Shown: piece by piece, positions 53,499 through 63,494 of the stretch
Layout: each line of letters starts with the position of its first letter
Position numbering within the stretch: the first letter of the stretch is position 1
Source: Microbacterium sorbitolivorans
Lineage (GTDB): Bacteria; Actinomycetota; Actinomycetes; Actinomycetales; Microbacteriaceae
Direction of reading: 5' to 3'
Length of the DNA: 64,000 nt
Assembly (NCBI RefSeq): GCF_003327285.1
Contig: NZ_KZ848476.1
Coordinates: 62,001 to 126,000, forward strand
Translations under genes and position numbers: made by a program
Notes under the pieces: model-generated
Told to the model about the DNA's origin: nothing
The model's input: only the letters and a program-made list of their open reading frames with translations
Databases searched by the model: none

Positions 53499-54796
53499 CG
53501 CGCGTTGTCGATCTCGGACTGGAGCTCGGCGGCGAAGGCCTCGGCGGCATCGAGCGGTGCCGACTGGCCGGCCAGTACCTCCTGCGTGTAGCGCTGCAGG
53601 ATCGTCTCGAGCGTCGAGGCACCGTTCGGGGCGACGAGCGGCGCCTCGCCCGTCTCGACCGAGGCCTCGAAGTCGATCGCGGCCTGCGCGGCCTCGGGGA
53701 GGTCGGCCGAGATCGCGTCGCGCACCTCGCTGTTGGCGGGCAGGCCGCGCTCGGTCTGGATGATCTGGCCCGCCTCGAGGCTGTTCGCGAGGAAGTCGGC
53801 GAGCAGGGCCGCCTCGGCGGGGTGCTCGCTCGTCGTCGCGACGCTCCAGTACATCGTCGGGCCGAAGAAGGCGGGGTGCACGCCTTCGGGTTCGGGCAGC
53901 TTCAGCAGGCGCAGCTCGGATCCGGTCGACTCCTGCAGGGCCGTGAGCTGGTTATCGGTCGCGACGCCGAGGGCCACCTGCTTCGAGGCGAGGGCGTTGC
54001 CCGAGATGCCCGCGTTGAAGCTCTCGGTGATCGCCGACGACGAGAGCATGCCGCCCGATGCCTGCAGGTCGAGCTCGAACTGCCACATGTCGGCGAGCGC
54101 CTGCGGATCCATCGCCACGTTGCCCTCGTCGTCGAAGAGCTCGCCGCCGGCCGAGCGGATCCAGTACCGCAGGCCGTGCACGTCGAAGCCGCCGGTCTGG
54201 TCGGACCCGGTGATCGCGCCGCCGCTCTTCTCGCTGAGTTCCTGCGCGGTCGCGGCGTAGTCGTCCCACGTCCAGGTGTCGTCGTCGGGAAGCTCGACGC
54301 CGTACTCGTTGAACAGGTCGACGTTCGCGACGAGCGCGTACATGCCGGTGCCCTGCGTGAGGCCGTAGAGCGTGCCGCCGACGCGGCCGAGGTCGAGCAC
54401 GGCGGGGTCGATCTTCGAGGTGTCGATGTCGAGCTCCTCGAGGTCGCGCAGCGTGCCGCGGTCGGCGTAGGACGAGACGTAGAGGTCGCTCATCTGCACG
54501 AGGTCGGGCATCTCGCCGGCCGCGGTCTGGGTCGCGAGCTGATCCCAGTAGCCCGTCCAGTCGGCCGATTGCACGTCGACCGTGATGTTGTCGTATTTCG
54601 CTTCGAAGGCCGCGATCACCTCGGTCGTGTCCTGTACGCGGGCGTCGCCGCCCCAGAAGGTGAAGCCGATTGTGACGGGGCCGTCGCTCAGCTCTGCCGG
54701 GGCGCTGTCGCTCGAGCAACCCGCGAGCGTGCCGACGGTGATCGCCGCGAGCGCGAGCGCGCCCAGCCGCGTGATGTTCTTCTTCGAAGCAGTCAT
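53495..54796 (-). CDS. orphan sugar-type solute-binding lipoprotein
   Basis: A 433-residue family-1 extracellular solute-binding protein. Lipobox LAGCSSD (Cys27), then PVTIGFTFWGGDARVQDTTE, DLVQMSDLYVSSYADRGTLR and PTMYWSVATTSEHPAEAALL, typical of carbohydrate importers. No permease or ATPase lies nearby, so it must pair with transporters elsewhere. A LacI-type palindrome lies 17 bases upstream of its start. Confidence 0.88.
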   Translation of the reverse strand: MTASKKNITRLGALALAAITVGTLAGCSSDSAPAELSDGPVTIGFTFWGGDARVQDTTEVIAAFEAKYDNITVDVQSADWTGYWDQLATQTAAGEMPDLVQMSDLYVSSYADRGTLRDLEELDIDTSKIDPAVLDLGRVGGTLYGLTQGTGMYALVANVDLFNEYGVELPDDDTWTWDDYAATAQELSEKSGGAITGSDQTGGFDVHGLRYWIRSAGGELFDDEGNVAMDPQALADMWQFELDLQASGGMLSSSAITESFNAGISGNALASKQVALGVATDNQLTALQESTGSELRLLKLPEPEGVHPAFFGPTMYWSVATTSEHPAEAALLADFLANSLEAGQIIQTERGLPANSEVRDAISADLPEAAQAAIDFEASVETGEAPLVAPNGASTLETILQRYTQEVLAGQSAPLDAAEAFAAELQSEIDNAR

Positions 54797-54812
54797 GCCA
54801 GGAAGTGTAGCG

Positions 54813-54826
54813 GGAAATCGGTTTCC
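54813..54826. promoter_or_regulatory. possible LacI-type operator of the orphan receptor gene
   Basis: GGAAATCGGTTTCC, 12 of 14 positions palindromic, 17 bases before the ATG at 54796 on the minus strand. It overlaps GTTTCCGGCGGAAG, the 14-mer also present at 46544. Confidence 0.5.
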
Positions 54827-54863
54827 GGCGGAAGTCGTTTTGTGCGCGCGCGCGGGGAGAAAT

Positions 54864-55352
54864 CTACGCGCGCTCGGCGAGGAATCGGCGCGCGAGCGTC
54901 GGCAGGTCGGTGGGGTCGTCGCCGCGCAGCAGCATCGTGAGGAAGAAGCCGCCGACCCCGTCGATAACCTTGTAGCGCGGGGTGTCGCCCGCGTCCGCGA
55001 CGAGCTCCTCGATGAGGTCGCGGCCGAGGTCGCTACCCTCGAGGATCGAGTGCACGAGGTAGATCACGAGTGCCGCGTGCTCGTCGTGCGTCGCGAGGCG
55101 CGCGAGGAAGTCGGCGCTGGCGTCGCCCGCGAGGGTGTCGGCACGCATGTCGCTTCGCACGTCGCGGATCCATTCGCGCACGAACGCGTCGGTCGCCTCG
55201 CGCAGGCCCTCCTTGGATCCGAAGCGCTTCATGATGAGCGCCGCGGAGACCCCCGCGTCGGCGCCGATGCCGCGCAACGGTGCCTCGAATCCCTCGACGG
55301 CGAAGCGCAGCACGGCGGCGCGGACGATCGGATCCGAGTCGGGAGAGGTCAT
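54864..55352 (-). CDS. TetR-family transcriptional regulator (short)
   Basis: 162 residues: helix-turn-helix APLRGIGADAGVSAALIMKR with GSKEGLRE after it, then a short ligand domain of about 110. This is at the low end for TetR but the frame is intact. The ATG at 55352 lies 10 bases from a palindrome that is probably its operator. Confidence 0.87.
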   Translation of the reverse strand: MTSPDSDPIVRAAVLRFAVEGFEAPLRGIGADAGVSAALIMKRFGSKEGLREATDAFVREWIRDVRSDMRADTLAGDASADFLARLATHDEHAALVIYLVHSILEGSDLGRDLIEELVADAGDTPRYKVIDGVGGFFLTMLLRGDDPTDLPTLARRFLAERA

Positions 55353-55361
55353 CCCTCCAGA

Positions 55362-55377
55362 GTAAACAGGTGTTTAC
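55362..55377. promoter_or_regulatory. predicted TetR operator
   Basis: GTAAACA-GG-TGTTTAC, perfect 7-base arms with a 2-base centre, just before the TetR start. Probably autoregulatory. Confidence 0.75.
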
Positions 55378-55389
55378 CCGCCAGGCAAA

Positions 55390-55863
55390 TTAGTCGAGGC
55401 CGAGCTCGCGGCGCAGGCGGGCGACGTGGCCGGTCGCCTTGACGTTGTACTTCGGGAGCGTGATGGTGCCCGCCTCGTCGATCACGAAGGTCGAGCGGAT
55501 GACGCCCTCGATGACCTTGCCGTAGTTCATCTTCTCGCCCCAGGTCGCGTAGGCGCGGTGCACCTCGGCATCGGGATCGCTCAGGAGCGGGAAGGTGAGG
55601 CCGTCGCGCTCGGCGAACTTCTTGAGCTTCGCGGGCTCGTCGCGCGAGATGCCGACGACGGCGTATCCGGCGCCCTGGAGCGAGGCGAGCGAGTCGCGGA
55701 AGTCGCATGCCTCGGTCGTGCAGCCCGGCGTCATGGCGGCGGGGTAGAAGTACAGAACCACCTTCTGGCCGCGGAAGTCGCTGAGCTTCACGGTCTCGCC
55801 GTCTTGGTTCAGGAGCGTGAAGTCGGGGGCTGCGGTACCGGGTTCGAGGCGCGTGGAAGTCAT
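55390..55863 (-). CDS. bcp: thioredoxin-dependent thiol peroxidase (Bcp/PrxQ)
   Basis: A 157-residue peroxiredoxin that reduces peroxides. Peroxidatic Cys and resolving Cys are in [12 protein letters not shown] (C...C spaced 5, the PrxQ type). [20 protein letters not shown] is the usual core. The ATG at 55863 overlaps the stop of the HNH gene by one base. Confidence 0.95.
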   Translation of the reverse strand: MTSTRLEPGTAAPDFTLLNQDGETVKLSDFRGQKVVLYFYPAAMTPGCTTEACDFRDSLASLQGAGYAVVGISRDEPAKLKKFAERDGLTFPLLSDPDAEVHRAYATWGEKMNYGKVIEGVIRSTFVIDEAGTITLPKYNVKATGHVARLRRELGLD

Positions 55864-57440
55864 CAGATCAGCCTATCGGCGCGGTCTGGGAGAGGGGCCG
55901 CCGCCATCATCTCGTCGTATTCGGCCGCGGCCTCGCGGCGCTCGGCGCGAAGCTGCTCGGCCTCGCGGCGGAGGACGTCGAGCCGGTCTTCGTCGAGCTC
56001 ATCGGCGGCCCGCCGGAGGTCTTCCTCGGCGTGCTCGGCCTCGAGGAGCACCTGCTCGGCCTCGCACGCGGCGGAGTCTTGGAAGAACACGCGGCTCATC
56101 GGTTCGTCGGTGACGACGTGGCCCAGCGGAGTCGTGAACTCGATGACGCCGCCCGCCACCTGCCGCACCTTCCAGCCCGCCTGGTGCTTCATCTGGTGGT
56201 GGGCGGGGCAGAGAGATTCGAGGTTGCCGGTGTGGGTCTCGCCGCCCTCGCTATAGGCGAGGCCGTGGTCGATGTCGCACGAGCGCGAGGGCACGTCGCA
56301 CCCGGGCACGCGGCAGGTCATGTCGCGCGCGCCGACGATGCGGCGCTGCCAGGCGGTTGCTCGGTAGTGGTCGACCTTCTCGATGGATCCGTCGTCTTCT
56401 CGGAAGAAGATCCGTTCCCAGCCGGGGCTGTTGCCAGCGAGGATCCGGAGCGTGTCGGGCGGAACGAGCGTGCCGTCGTCCATCCACCCCGCCCCGATGT
56501 TCGGGTCGATGAGCTGCGCCACCGGGATCGTGACGTGAACCGTGGCCTGCACGCTCGAGAGCGATTCGCCGGTGCCGGAGGCGAGCAGTTGGTGGCCCGT
56601 CGGCTCGGCGGTGAGGAGCGTGTCGAGCAGGAGATCGGTGCGGATCTGACCGAGCGAGCGCACGTCGCTCGCGGCGATCGTGAACGCGTCCGTCGTGTCG
56701 ACGGCGCCCGAGACCGGGGCCGTCCACCCCTGCTCGGGCAGGTGGCCGTGCGCGTTCTCGTAGATGCGGCGCGCACGCAGGCGGTCGTTACGGATCTCGC
56801 CCGCCCGCTTGCTCAGGATGTCGTATGCCGCGCGGATCTCGAGCGTGGGCCCGTAGACCATGAGCGTGCTCATGCCCTCGCCCTCGTCGCGGATGTACAC
56901 GTGACGGCGGGCGCGCTCGGCCGCGTGGCGCTCGCGGAACGTACGCTCATCGAGATCGACGGCCCGCTTCGTGAGGAGGCGCCCGAGCTGCCGCGACGTG
57001 CGGCCGGGCGCGAGCTCGACGGCGGTGCGGTCGAGCTCGGCGCGGGCGTCGGCGTCGAGCCCCGCACCCGCGCGCACGACCTGCTCGGCGTGGCGGAGCG
57101 AGAACGACCCCTCCTGCAGGGCCGCGAGCGTCTCGGGGTAGTCGCCCTGGAGGCGCTCGGCGAGCTCGAAGTGTGCGCGTGCCTCGCCCGGCGCGACGCC
57201 CTGGGCGATCGCCACCTGCGCCGCGAGCGAGCGGCGGGCGTCGGCCCCGGCGTGGGAGTTCTTCGACGCCGCGGCCTGCGCGTCGGCGAGGGCGCCGAGC
57301 TGTGCGAGGAGGCCGGCGACGTGCCCCTCGACGATCGCCATCGCCTCGCGCGCGGCGCCCAGCTCGTCCATGATCGCGACAGCCTCGTTGACCTGCTCGG
57401 GCGTGAGCCCGGCCAGCTGGTCTTCGAACGTCTCGTTCAT
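55863..57440 (-). CDS. DUF222/HNH endonuclease (13E12-repeat family)
   Basis: 525 residues. The long helical DUF222 region (about 20-330) leads to an HNH core: [20 protein letters not shown], then [15 protein letters not shown] Glu-rich coiled coil closes it. Such genes are numerous in Actinobacteria and are often linked to mobile or intein-like families; the target is unknown. A 20-base inverted repeat lies just upstream. Confidence 0.92.
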   Translation of the reverse strand: MNETFEDQLAGLTPEQVNEAVAIMDELGAAREAMAIVEGHVAGLLAQLGALADAQAAASKNSHAGADARRSLAAQVAIAQGVAPGEARAHFELAERLQGDYPETLAALQEGSFSLRHAEQVVRAGAGLDADARAELDRTAVELAPGRTSRQLGRLLTKRAVDLDERTFRERHAAERARRHVYIRDEGEGMSTLMVYGPTLEIRAAYDILSKRAGEIRNDRLRARRIYENAHGHLPEQGWTAPVSGAVDTTDAFTIAASDVRSLGQIRTDLLLDTLLTAEPTGHQLLASGTGESLSSVQATVHVTIPVAQLIDPNIGAGWMDDGTLVPPDTLRILAGNSPGWERIFFREDDGSIEKVDHYRATAWQRRIVGARDMTCRVPGCDVPSRSCDIDHGLAYSEGGETHTGNLESLCPAHHQMKHQAGWKVRQVAGGVIEFTTPLGHVVTDEPMSRVFFQDSAACEAEQVLLEAEHAEEDLRRAADELDEDRLDVLRREAEQLRAERREAAAEYDEMMAAAPLPDRADRLI

Positions 57441-57450
57441 GCCCCCATTC

Positions 57451-57470
57451 TATCGAAACTAGATTCGATA
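57451..57470. promoter_or_regulatory. inverted repeat upstream of the DUF222/HNH gene
   Basis: TATCGAA-ACTAGA-TTCGATA, perfect 7-base arms, 11 bases before the ATG at 57440. The 60-base gap to rsgA is AT-rich and likely holds the promoter, so this may be an operator. Confidence 0.55.
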
Positions 57471-57500
57471 AACAAGGGTTGATCTGTTCGAATATTTAAA

Positions 57501-58541
57501 CTAGTGCTCCTCGCGCGAAGCGAAGGTCTCGAGCAGGCCGCGGAGCGAGGCGAGGCGCGCCGGGGCGACGTCGGCCTCGTCGAGGGCGCAATCGGGCGCG
57601 TCCGGCAGGTGCGTGCAGCCGCGCGGGCAGTTCTCGGCGGCCTCGGCGAGGTCGGCGAACGCGCGCAGGATGTTTTCCGGATCCACGTGCCCGAGCCCGA
57701 ACGAGCGCACGCCCGGGGTGTCGATGACCCAGCCGGAGCCGGTTGCCGAGCGGTACCGCAGCGACACCGTCGACGAGGAGGTGTGGCGGCCGCGGCCCGT
57801 GACCTGGTTGACGTGGCCCGTCGCGCGCTTCGCGTCGGGCACGAGGGCGTTCACGAGCGTCGACTTGCCGACGCCCGAGTGGCCCACGAACACCGTCGAG
57901 TGCCCCTCGAGGGCGGCGCCGATCTCGTCGACGGGCCAGGCGTCCTGAGCTGAGCGGAACACGCGCAGGTCGTCGATGCCCTCGAAGTGGCTCAGGAACT
58001 CGGCCGGATCCGCGAGGTCGGTCTTCGTCACGACGAGCAGCGGGCGGATCCCCGCGTCGAGCGCGGCGACGAGGTAGCGGTCGACGAGTCGCGGGCGGGG
58101 CGGCGGATCCGCGGCCGCGACGACGACCAGCATCTGGTCGGCGTTCGCAACGATGACGCGCTCGACGTTGTCGGTGTCGTCGGCCGATCGGCGCAGGAGC
58201 GACGAGCGGTCCTCGATGCCGACGATGCGGCCGAGGGTGCCCTCGTCGCCCGACGTGTCGCCGACGATCTTCGCCCGGTCGCCCGTGACGATCGGCGTGC
58301 GGCGCAGCTCGCGGGCGCGGGCCGCCGTGATCTCGTGCTCCGTCTCGAGATCCTCGTCGATGAGAACGCGGTATCGGCCGCGGTCGACTCCGAGGATCCG
58401 GCCGATGATCGCGTCGCTGTGCGCGGGGCGGATCTTCGTGCGTGGGCGGTTCGCCTTCGGGTTCGGGCGCACCCGAATATCCGACTCGTCGAAGAACTCG
58501 TCGTCTTCGTCGTCGTCGGCGTCCCACCAGCTCGCGCTCAC
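57501..58541 (-). CDS. rsgA: ribosome small-subunit-dependent GTPase A
   Basis: A 346-residue circularly permuted GTPase in 30S maturation. An OB fold is followed by G4 VVTKTDLADP, then G1 GHSGVGKST, then G3 DTPGVRSF. The zinc knuckle is CPRGCTH with a late Cys in PDCALDE. An acidic N-terminal extension (DADDDEDDEFFDESD) precedes the OB fold. The GTG at 58541 overlaps the aroA stop (GTGA). Confidence 0.95.
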   Translation of the reverse strand: MSASWWDADDDEDDEFFDESDIRVRPNPKANRPRTKIRPAHSDAIIGRILGVDRGRYRVLIDEDLETEHEITAARARELRRTPIVTGDRAKIVGDTSGDEGTLGRIVGIEDRSSLLRRSADDTDNVERVIVANADQMLVVVAAADPPPRPRLVDRYLVAALDAGIRPLLVVTKTDLADPAEFLSHFEGIDDLRVFRSAQDAWPVDEIGAALEGHSTVFVGHSGVGKSTLVNALVPDAKRATGHVNQVTGRGRHTSSSTVSLRYRSATGSGWVIDTPGVRSFGLGHVDPENILRAFADLAEAAENCPRGCTHLPDAPDCALDEADVAPARLASLRGLLETFASREEH

Positions 58542-59875
58542 GCGCCCAGCATCCCCTGCCACATCGTCACGAACTCGGGCATGGTCTTGGCGGTCGTGCC
58601 GATGTCGTCGACGACGACGCCGGGAACTCTAAGGCCGACGAGCGCGCCGGTCGTCGCGAGGCGGTGGTCGTGGAACGCGCCCCACTCGCCGCCGTGCAGT
58701 GGCTGCGGGATGATGCGGATCCCGTCGGGCAGCTCCTCGGCGCCGCAACCGACCGCGCGGAGGTTCGCCACGAGCGCCGCGAGGCGGTCGGTCTCGTGTC
58801 CGCGGATGTGGCCGATGCCGGTGAACGACGACGGGCCGTCTGCGAAGGCCGCGAGCCCGACGAGCGTGGGCGTCAGCTCGCTGACGGCCGATAGGTCGAG
58901 ATCGACCCCGTGAATGACGGATCCGCCCGTCACAGTGACGGCGCCGGCGCGGCGCGTCACGCGGCCGCCGAGCAGCGAGAGCAGGTCGGTGAGCTGGTGA
59001 CCCGGCTGGGTCGAGTGCGCCGGCCAGTTCGGCACGGTCACGGATCCGCCGGCCACCATCGCGGCCGCGAGGAACGGCGCCGCGTTCGACAGGTCGGGTT
59101 CGATGTCGATCGTCTTGCCGCGTGGCGCGCCCGCGGGCACGATCCACTCGCCGGGCGCGACGCGCTCGACGTGCACGCCGCGGTGCGCGAGCGTCTCGAT
59201 CGTCATCTCGATGTGGGGCACGCTCGGCAGGCGCTCGCCGCGGTGGATCAGGTGCAGACCCACGTCGAAGCGCGGCGCCGCGAGCAGCAGACCCGAGACG
59301 AACTGGCTCGACTCGGAGGCATCGATCTCGAGCTCGCCGCCGCGGATGTGGCCGCGGCCGTGCACCGTGAACGGCAGGCTCCAATTGCCGCCGTCGTCGA
59401 TGTCGACGCCGAGGTCGCGCAGGGCCTTGATCATCGTGCCCATCGGGCGGTGCAGCGCGTTGTCCGCCGCCGTCAGGTGCACGTCGCCCTCGGCGAGGCC
59501 GAGGAGCGGCGCGATGAAGCGCATGACCGTGCCGGCCTGGCCGCTGTCGATCGTGCAGCCGCCGCGCAGGGGCGGCGCCGGCGTGATCGTGAGGTCGTCG
59601 CCGAAGGATCCGGTGCCCGGCACGCGCTCGACCCCGACGCCGAGGGCGCGGAGGGCCTCCTCCATGCGCGACGAGTCGGCGGAGTGGAGGGGCGACTGGA
59701 GCCGGCTGGGGGAGTCAGCGAGCGCCGACAGGATCAGCTCACGGTTGGTGAGCGACTTGGAACCCGGGACCTCAACTGTGGCCTCGAGGGGCACCGAAAC
59801 GGTGGGCGCGTCAAAGCGGCCGGCATGCGGCGCGGCCGCTGCGGCGGACGTTGGGGAATAGCCTCGCGTGGTCAT
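58538..59875 (-). CDS. aroA: 3-phosphoshikimate 1-carboxyvinyltransferase
   Basis: A 445-residue EPSP synthase of the shikimate pathway. [18 protein letters not shown] and [18 protein letters not shown] bind substrates; the GLQPGT-like segments and the C-terminal [15 protein letters not shown] fit. The start is the ATG at 59875 or one at 59887. Its 5' end overlaps the divergent sigH promoter. It is cotranscribed with rsgA, an order common in Actinobacteria. Confidence 0.95.
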   Translation of the reverse strand: MTTRGYSPTSAAAAAPHAGRFDAPTVSVPLEATVEVPGSKSLTNRELILSALADSPSRLQSPLHSADSSRMEEALRALGVGVERVPGTGSFGDDLTITPAPPLRGGCTIDSGQAGTVMRFIAPLLGLAEGDVHLTAADNALHRPMGTMIKALRDLGVDIDDGGNWSLPFTVHGRGHIRGGELEIDASESSQFVSGLLLAAPRFDVGLHLIHRGERLPSVPHIEMTIETLAHRGVHVERVAPGEWIVPAGAPRGKTIDIEPDLSNAAPFLAAAMVAGGSVTVPNWPAHSTQPGHQLTDLLSLLGGRVTRRAGAVTVTGGSVIHGVDLDLSAVSELTPTLVGLAAFADGPSSFTGIGHIRGHETDRLAALVANLRAVGCGAEELPDGIRIIPQPLHGGEWGAFHDHRLATTGALVGLRVPGVVVDDIGTTAKTMPEFVTMWQGMLGA

Positions 59876-59880
59876 CGGTT
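59854..59880 (+). promoter_or_regulatory. SigH-type promoter of sigH (autoregulation)
   Basis: GGGAAT at 59854-59859, 18 bases, GTT at 59878-59880, an exact match to the SigR/SigH consensus (GGGAAT-N18-GTT), 33 bases before the sigH start. It lies over the aroA start on the other strand, so stress transcription may also touch aroA. Confidence 0.8.
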
Positions 59881-59912
59881 CAACCATAGTGAAGTTTTCG
59901 AGAGGAGCGCCT

Positions 59913-60584
59913 ATGTCAGCACCCGTGTGCGTCGCCGACGATACCCAGCGGCTCGTCGACGAACTCGGCGTAGTGTGGCCAGGGATGGACGACATCGATC
60001 AGACCCCAGCCGATCCGCGGACGCAGTTCGAGGAGCAGGCCCTGCCGTTCATGGACCAGCTCTACGGCGCGGCCATGCGCATGACGCGCAACCCGCAGGA
60101 CGCCGCCGATCTCGTGCAGGACACCTTCGTGAAGGCGTTCGCCGCGTGGAGCCGATTCACGCAGGGAACGAACCTGAAGGCGTGGCTGTACCGGATCCTC
60201 ACCAACACCTACATCAACGGCTATCGCAAGAAGCAGCGCGAGCCGTACCAGAGCGCGATCGACGACCTCGAGGATTGGCAGCTCGGCGGCGCGGAATCGA
60301 CGACGTCGTCGAGCCACCGCTCCGCCGAGGCTGAGGCGATCGACCACATGCCCTCGTCCGCGGTGAAGGACGCCCTGCAGGAGCTCAAGGAGGATTTCCG
60401 CATGGTCGTCTACCTCGCCGACGTCGAGGGCTTCGCCTACCAAGAGATCGCAGACATTATGCAGACGCCGATCGGCACGGTCATGAGTCGTCTGCACCGC
60501 GGCAGGAAGCTGCTGCGCGAGAAACTACAGGATTACGCGGCTGAGCGAGGCATCGTCGCGGCACAGACAGGAGCAAAGAAGTGA
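59913..60584 (+). CDS. sigH: ECF sigma factor SigH (SigR-like)
   Basis: A 223-residue redox-responsive ECF sigma factor: region 2 [20 protein letters not shown] to [20 protein letters not shown], and region 4 [20 protein letters not shown] to [14 protein letters not shown]. The ATG at 59913 has GAGAGG upstream; an internal ATG at 59985 (MDDIDQ) would give the usual shorter form. SigR in Streptomyces is also made in long and short forms. Operon with its anti-sigma (GTGA). Confidence 0.95.
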   Translation: MSAPVCVADDTQRLVDELGVVWPGMDDIDQTPADPRTQFEEQALPFMDQLYGAAMRMTRNPQDAADLVQDTFVKAFAAWSRFTQGTNLKAWLYRILTNTYINGYRKKQREPYQSAIDDLEDWQLGGAESTTSSSHRSAEAEAIDHMPSSAVKDALQELKEDFRMVVYLADVEGFAYQEIADIMQTPIGTVMSRLHRGRKLLREKLQDYAAERGIVAAQTGAKK

Positions 60585-60835
60585 ACGATTGCGGGTGTGA
60601 GAAGGCACGCGCCGACCTCGAAGCGTTCGTGCGGGGTGAGCTCGACTACTGCCACACGGCGCAGGCCGAGATTCGCGAGCACATGGAGACGTGCACGGGC
60701 TGCCAGAACGAGGCGACCGTCGCGCGCACGATGACGGTCGCCATTCAGCGCGCCTGCCGCGAAGAGGTGGCGCCCGACGAGCTCCGCCGGCGCATCGTCT
60801 CGAGCCTGAAGGACGTGCAGGCGGAGCCTCACTGA
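60581..60835 (+). CDS. rsrA: zinc-binding anti-sigma factor (RsrA/RshA type)
   Basis: 84 residues. The zinc anti-sigma motif HMETCTGC (HxxxCxxC) with an earlier [13 protein letters not shown] at the N-terminus; oxidation of the cysteines frees the sigma factor. It overlaps sigH by GTGA, as in known sigR-rsrA pairs. Known as the mycothiol-system anti-sigma-R factor. Confidence 0.95.
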   Translation: MNDCGCEKARADLEAFVRGELDYCHTAQAEIREHMETCTGCQNEATVARTMTVAIQRACREEVAPDELRRRIVSSLKDVQAEPH

Positions 60836-60843
60836 GCGACATG

Positions 60844-60883
60844 ACAAAAAGAGCCGCAGTCGAAGGACTGCGGCTCTTTTTGT
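60844..60883. terminator. bidirectional terminator after the sigH operon
   Basis: An 18-base perfect stem, ACAAAAAGAGCCGCAGTC, with a GAAG loop, A-tract on one side and T-tract on the other. It also serves the convergent CNNM gene. Confidence 0.95.
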
Positions 60884-60896
60884 GCGTCAGGGGCTA

Positions 60897-61943
60897 CTAC
60901 CTCCTGTGCCCACGCTCCGTCGCGTCGTGGACCTCGCCGACGAGCTCCTCGAGGATGTCCTCGAGGAACAGCACCGAGACGGTCTCGCCCGTGCGCGAGC
61001 GCACGCGGCCGAGGTGGCGGCCCTGTCGACGCATCTGCGCGAGCGCGTCTTCGAGGTCGGTCGTCTCGTTCATCGGCACCATGTGGTGGATCCGCTTCGC
61101 CGGGATCGGATTGTCGGCCTGCTCGTCGGAGGCCCGCAGGATGTCCTTGAGGTGCACGTAACCGATGGGCTCGTGCGCCTCGTCGATGATCACGTAGCGC
61201 GAGTAGCCGTGCTGGGCGACCGCGCGCTCGATCTCGGCGGGCGTCGCGTTCTGCGGCAGCGTGACGAGATCGGTGAGGGGCACCGCGATGTCGGACGCGT
61301 GCTTGTCGGTGAACTCGAGGGCGGCGACGACGGTTCCAGAGGAATCGTCGAGCACCCCCTCGAGGCGCGACTGGCTCACGATCGTCGCGACCTCCTCGAG
61401 CGTGAAGGTCGAGTTGGCCTCGTTCTTCGGCTCGACGCGGAACAGTCGCAGCACGGCGTTCGCGATGCCGTTAAGCATCCAGATCACGGGGTGGAACACC
61501 TTCGAGACCCAGACGAGGGGCGGCGCGAGGATTAGCACGGCGCGGTCGGGAACGCTGAACGCGAGGTTCTTCGCGACCATCTCGCCGAACACCACGTGCA
61601 GGTACGACACGAACACGAGCGTGATGACGAACGCGATCGTGTCGACCGCGGCTTCGCCGAGGCCCGTGATGCCCAGGGGAGCCATCAGCAGGTGGTGAAG
61701 CGCGGGCTCCGACACGTTCAAGATCAGCAGCGAGCAGATCGTGATGCCGAGCTGGCTCGTCGCGAGCATCGCGGTCGCGTGTTCCATGGCGTAGAGCGCG
61801 GTCTTCGCGGCGCTGGATCCCTTTTCTGCGCGCGGCTCGATCTGCGAGCGGCGCGCGGAGATGACGGCGAACTCGGCGCCGACGAAGAAGGCGTTGCCGA
61901 GCAGCAGCACGACAAGCCATGCAAGTCCGGCCCAATCGCTCAT
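60897..61943 (-). CDS. CNNM/DUF21-CBS membrane protein (CorC/HlyC-like)
   Basis: A 348-residue integral membrane protein: a DUF21 transmembrane domain (LAWLVVLLLGNAFFVGAEFA; LGITICSLLILNVSEPALHH; LHVVFGEMVAKNLAFS) and a CBS pair (DIAVPLTDLVTLPQNA; LHHMV...ETTDLEDA). Members export or sense Mg2+ and divalent metals. It overlaps its paralogue by ATGA (61940-61943). It lacks the CorC_HlyC C-terminal domain of the neighbour. Confidence 0.9.
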   Translation of the reverse strand: MSDWAGLAWLVVLLLGNAFFVGAEFAVISARRSQIEPRAEKGSSAAKTALYAMEHATAMLATSQLGITICSLLILNVSEPALHHLLMAPLGITGLGEAAVDTIAFVITLVFVSYLHVVFGEMVAKNLAFSVPDRAVLILAPPLVWVSKVFHPVIWMLNGIANAVLRLFRVEPKNEANSTFTLEEVATIVSQSRLEGVLDDSSGTVVAALEFTDKHASDIAVPLTDLVTLPQNATPAEIERAVAQHGYSRYVIIDEAHEPIGYVHLKDILRASDEQADNPIPAKRIHHMVPMNETTDLEDALAQMRRQGRHLGRVRSRTGETVSVLFLEDILEELVGEVHDATERGHRR

Positions 61944-63262
61944 CGCTGGCCCTCGCTTTCTGCGGCGGCGGGTACGGGATCCGCGATGTAGCGCACGCGG
62001 TCGACGCGCCGCGAGTCCATCCGGACCACCTCCAGGGACCCGTGCTCGACGCGGACCGTGTCACCCACGGCCGGGACGCGCTCGAGCTCGCTCATGATGT
62101 ATCCGCCGACGGTGTCGTAGTCGTCGGATTCGGGGACGATGATGCCGACCCGCTCGCGGGCCTCGTCGGGGCGAAGCTGGCCGGGGAAGGTCACGGAACC
62201 GGTGTGCCTGACCACGCCCGCCCTGCGGCGGTCGTGTTCGTCGGAGACCTCGCCGACGATCTCCTCGACCAGGTCTTCGAGCGTGACGACGCCGGCGGTT
62301 CCGCCGTACTCGTCGACGACGACGGCCATCTGGTAGCCGCGGGTGCGGAGCTCCGCGAGGAGCTGGTCGAGCTTTACCGTCTCGGGCACGCGGAGCGCGT
62401 CGGACCGCAGGGCACCGACGGGCACCTCCCTACGGCGCTCGCGCGGGACCGCGATCGCGGCCTTGAGGTGCACGATGCCGACGACGTCGTCGAGGTCGTC
62501 GTCGTAGACGGGGAAGCGGCTGTGTCCGGTCTCGCGGGCGCGCACGATGACGTCGCTCGCCGACTCGCCGACGGCGATCGCGTGCATGCGCGGGCGCGGC
62601 GTCATGACGTCGCCGGCCGACAGGCGCGTGAAGGTGAGCGAGCGGTCGAGCAGCGTCGCCGTGTCCTCTTCGAGGACGCCCGCGGTGGCGCTGCGGCGCA
62701 CGAGGCTCGAGAGCTCCTCGGCGCTTCGCGCGCCCGAGAGCTCTTCCTGGGGCTCGATGCCCATCGCGCGCAGGATGCCGTTCGCGCTGCCGTTCAGCGC
62801 CGAGACCGCGGGACGGAAGACCGTCGTGAACGCGATCTGCAGCGGGGCGACGAGCTTCGCGGTGTGGAGCGGGAGCGCCAGCGCGAAGTTCTTCGGCACG
62901 AGCTCGCCGAGGATCATCGACGCGATCGTCGCGATCGCCATGCCGATGATCGTTGCGATGGCGGCGACGGCGGCCTCGGGAAGCCACGACTCCAGGAGCG
63001 GCGAGAGCAGACGCGAGAGCGCCGGCTCCATCGTGTATCCGGTGAGGAGCGTCGTGAGGGTGATGCCCAGCTGCGCCGACGAGAGATGGGTTGAAGTGTG
63101 GCGGAGCGCCGAGATGGTGGCGTTCAGGCCGTTCTCGCCGCGATCTCTGCGGGCCTCGAGGTCTGCGCGGTCGAGGTTAACGAGGGAGAACTCGCTGGCG
63201 ACGAAGATGCCCGTGCCGAAGATCAGCACGATGCCGACGGCCAACATGATCCAGTCGATCAC
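61940..63262 (-). CDS. CNNM/DUF21-CBS-CorC_HlyC membrane protein
   Basis: A 440-residue protein. A DUF21 membrane domain ([36 protein letters not shown]), a CBS pair ([34 protein letters not shown]), and a C-terminal CorC_HlyC domain ([20 protein letters not shown]). [20 protein letters not shown] is the hallmark CBS2. Paired with its shorter paralogue in one operon. Confidence 0.92.
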   Translation of the reverse strand: MIDWIMLAVGIVLIFGTGIFVASEFSLVNLDRADLEARRDRGENGLNATISALRHTSTHLSSAQLGITLTTLLTGYTMEPALSRLLSPLLESWLPEAAVAAIATIIGMAIATIASMILGELVPKNFALALPLHTAKLVAPLQIAFTTVFRPAVSALNGSANGILRAMGIEPQEELSGARSAEELSSLVRRSATAGVLEEDTATLLDRSLTFTRLSAGDVMTPRPRMHAIAVGESASDVIVRARETGHSRFPVYDDDLDDVVGIVHLKAAIAVPRERRREVPVGALRSDALRVPETVKLDQLLAELRTRGYQMAVVVDEYGGTAGVVTLEDLVEEIVGEVSDEHDRRRAGVVRHTGSVTFPGQLRPDEARERVGIIVPESDDYDTVGGYIMSELERVPAVGDTVRVEHGSLEVVRMDSRRVDRVRYIADPVPAAAESEGQR

Positions 63263-63494
63263 TGCTTCGTCGCACCTGCCTTGGTACGACGCGCGCGGGC
63301 GGCCGCGAGTGAGGGGGTTGAAAAGGATCTACAACTCGGAGGGTCGTCCATAGTCCTCATAGCATACGCGATGAGTTCACCCGTGCGTCGCGTCTCAACT
63401 CAGCTGGACTGGGTTAGGCTTGATGCCGGCTTGCGCTTGACAATCACGCGCAAATGTCGAGCAACATTCATCGATGAAAGTAGGCGGTCTGGCC

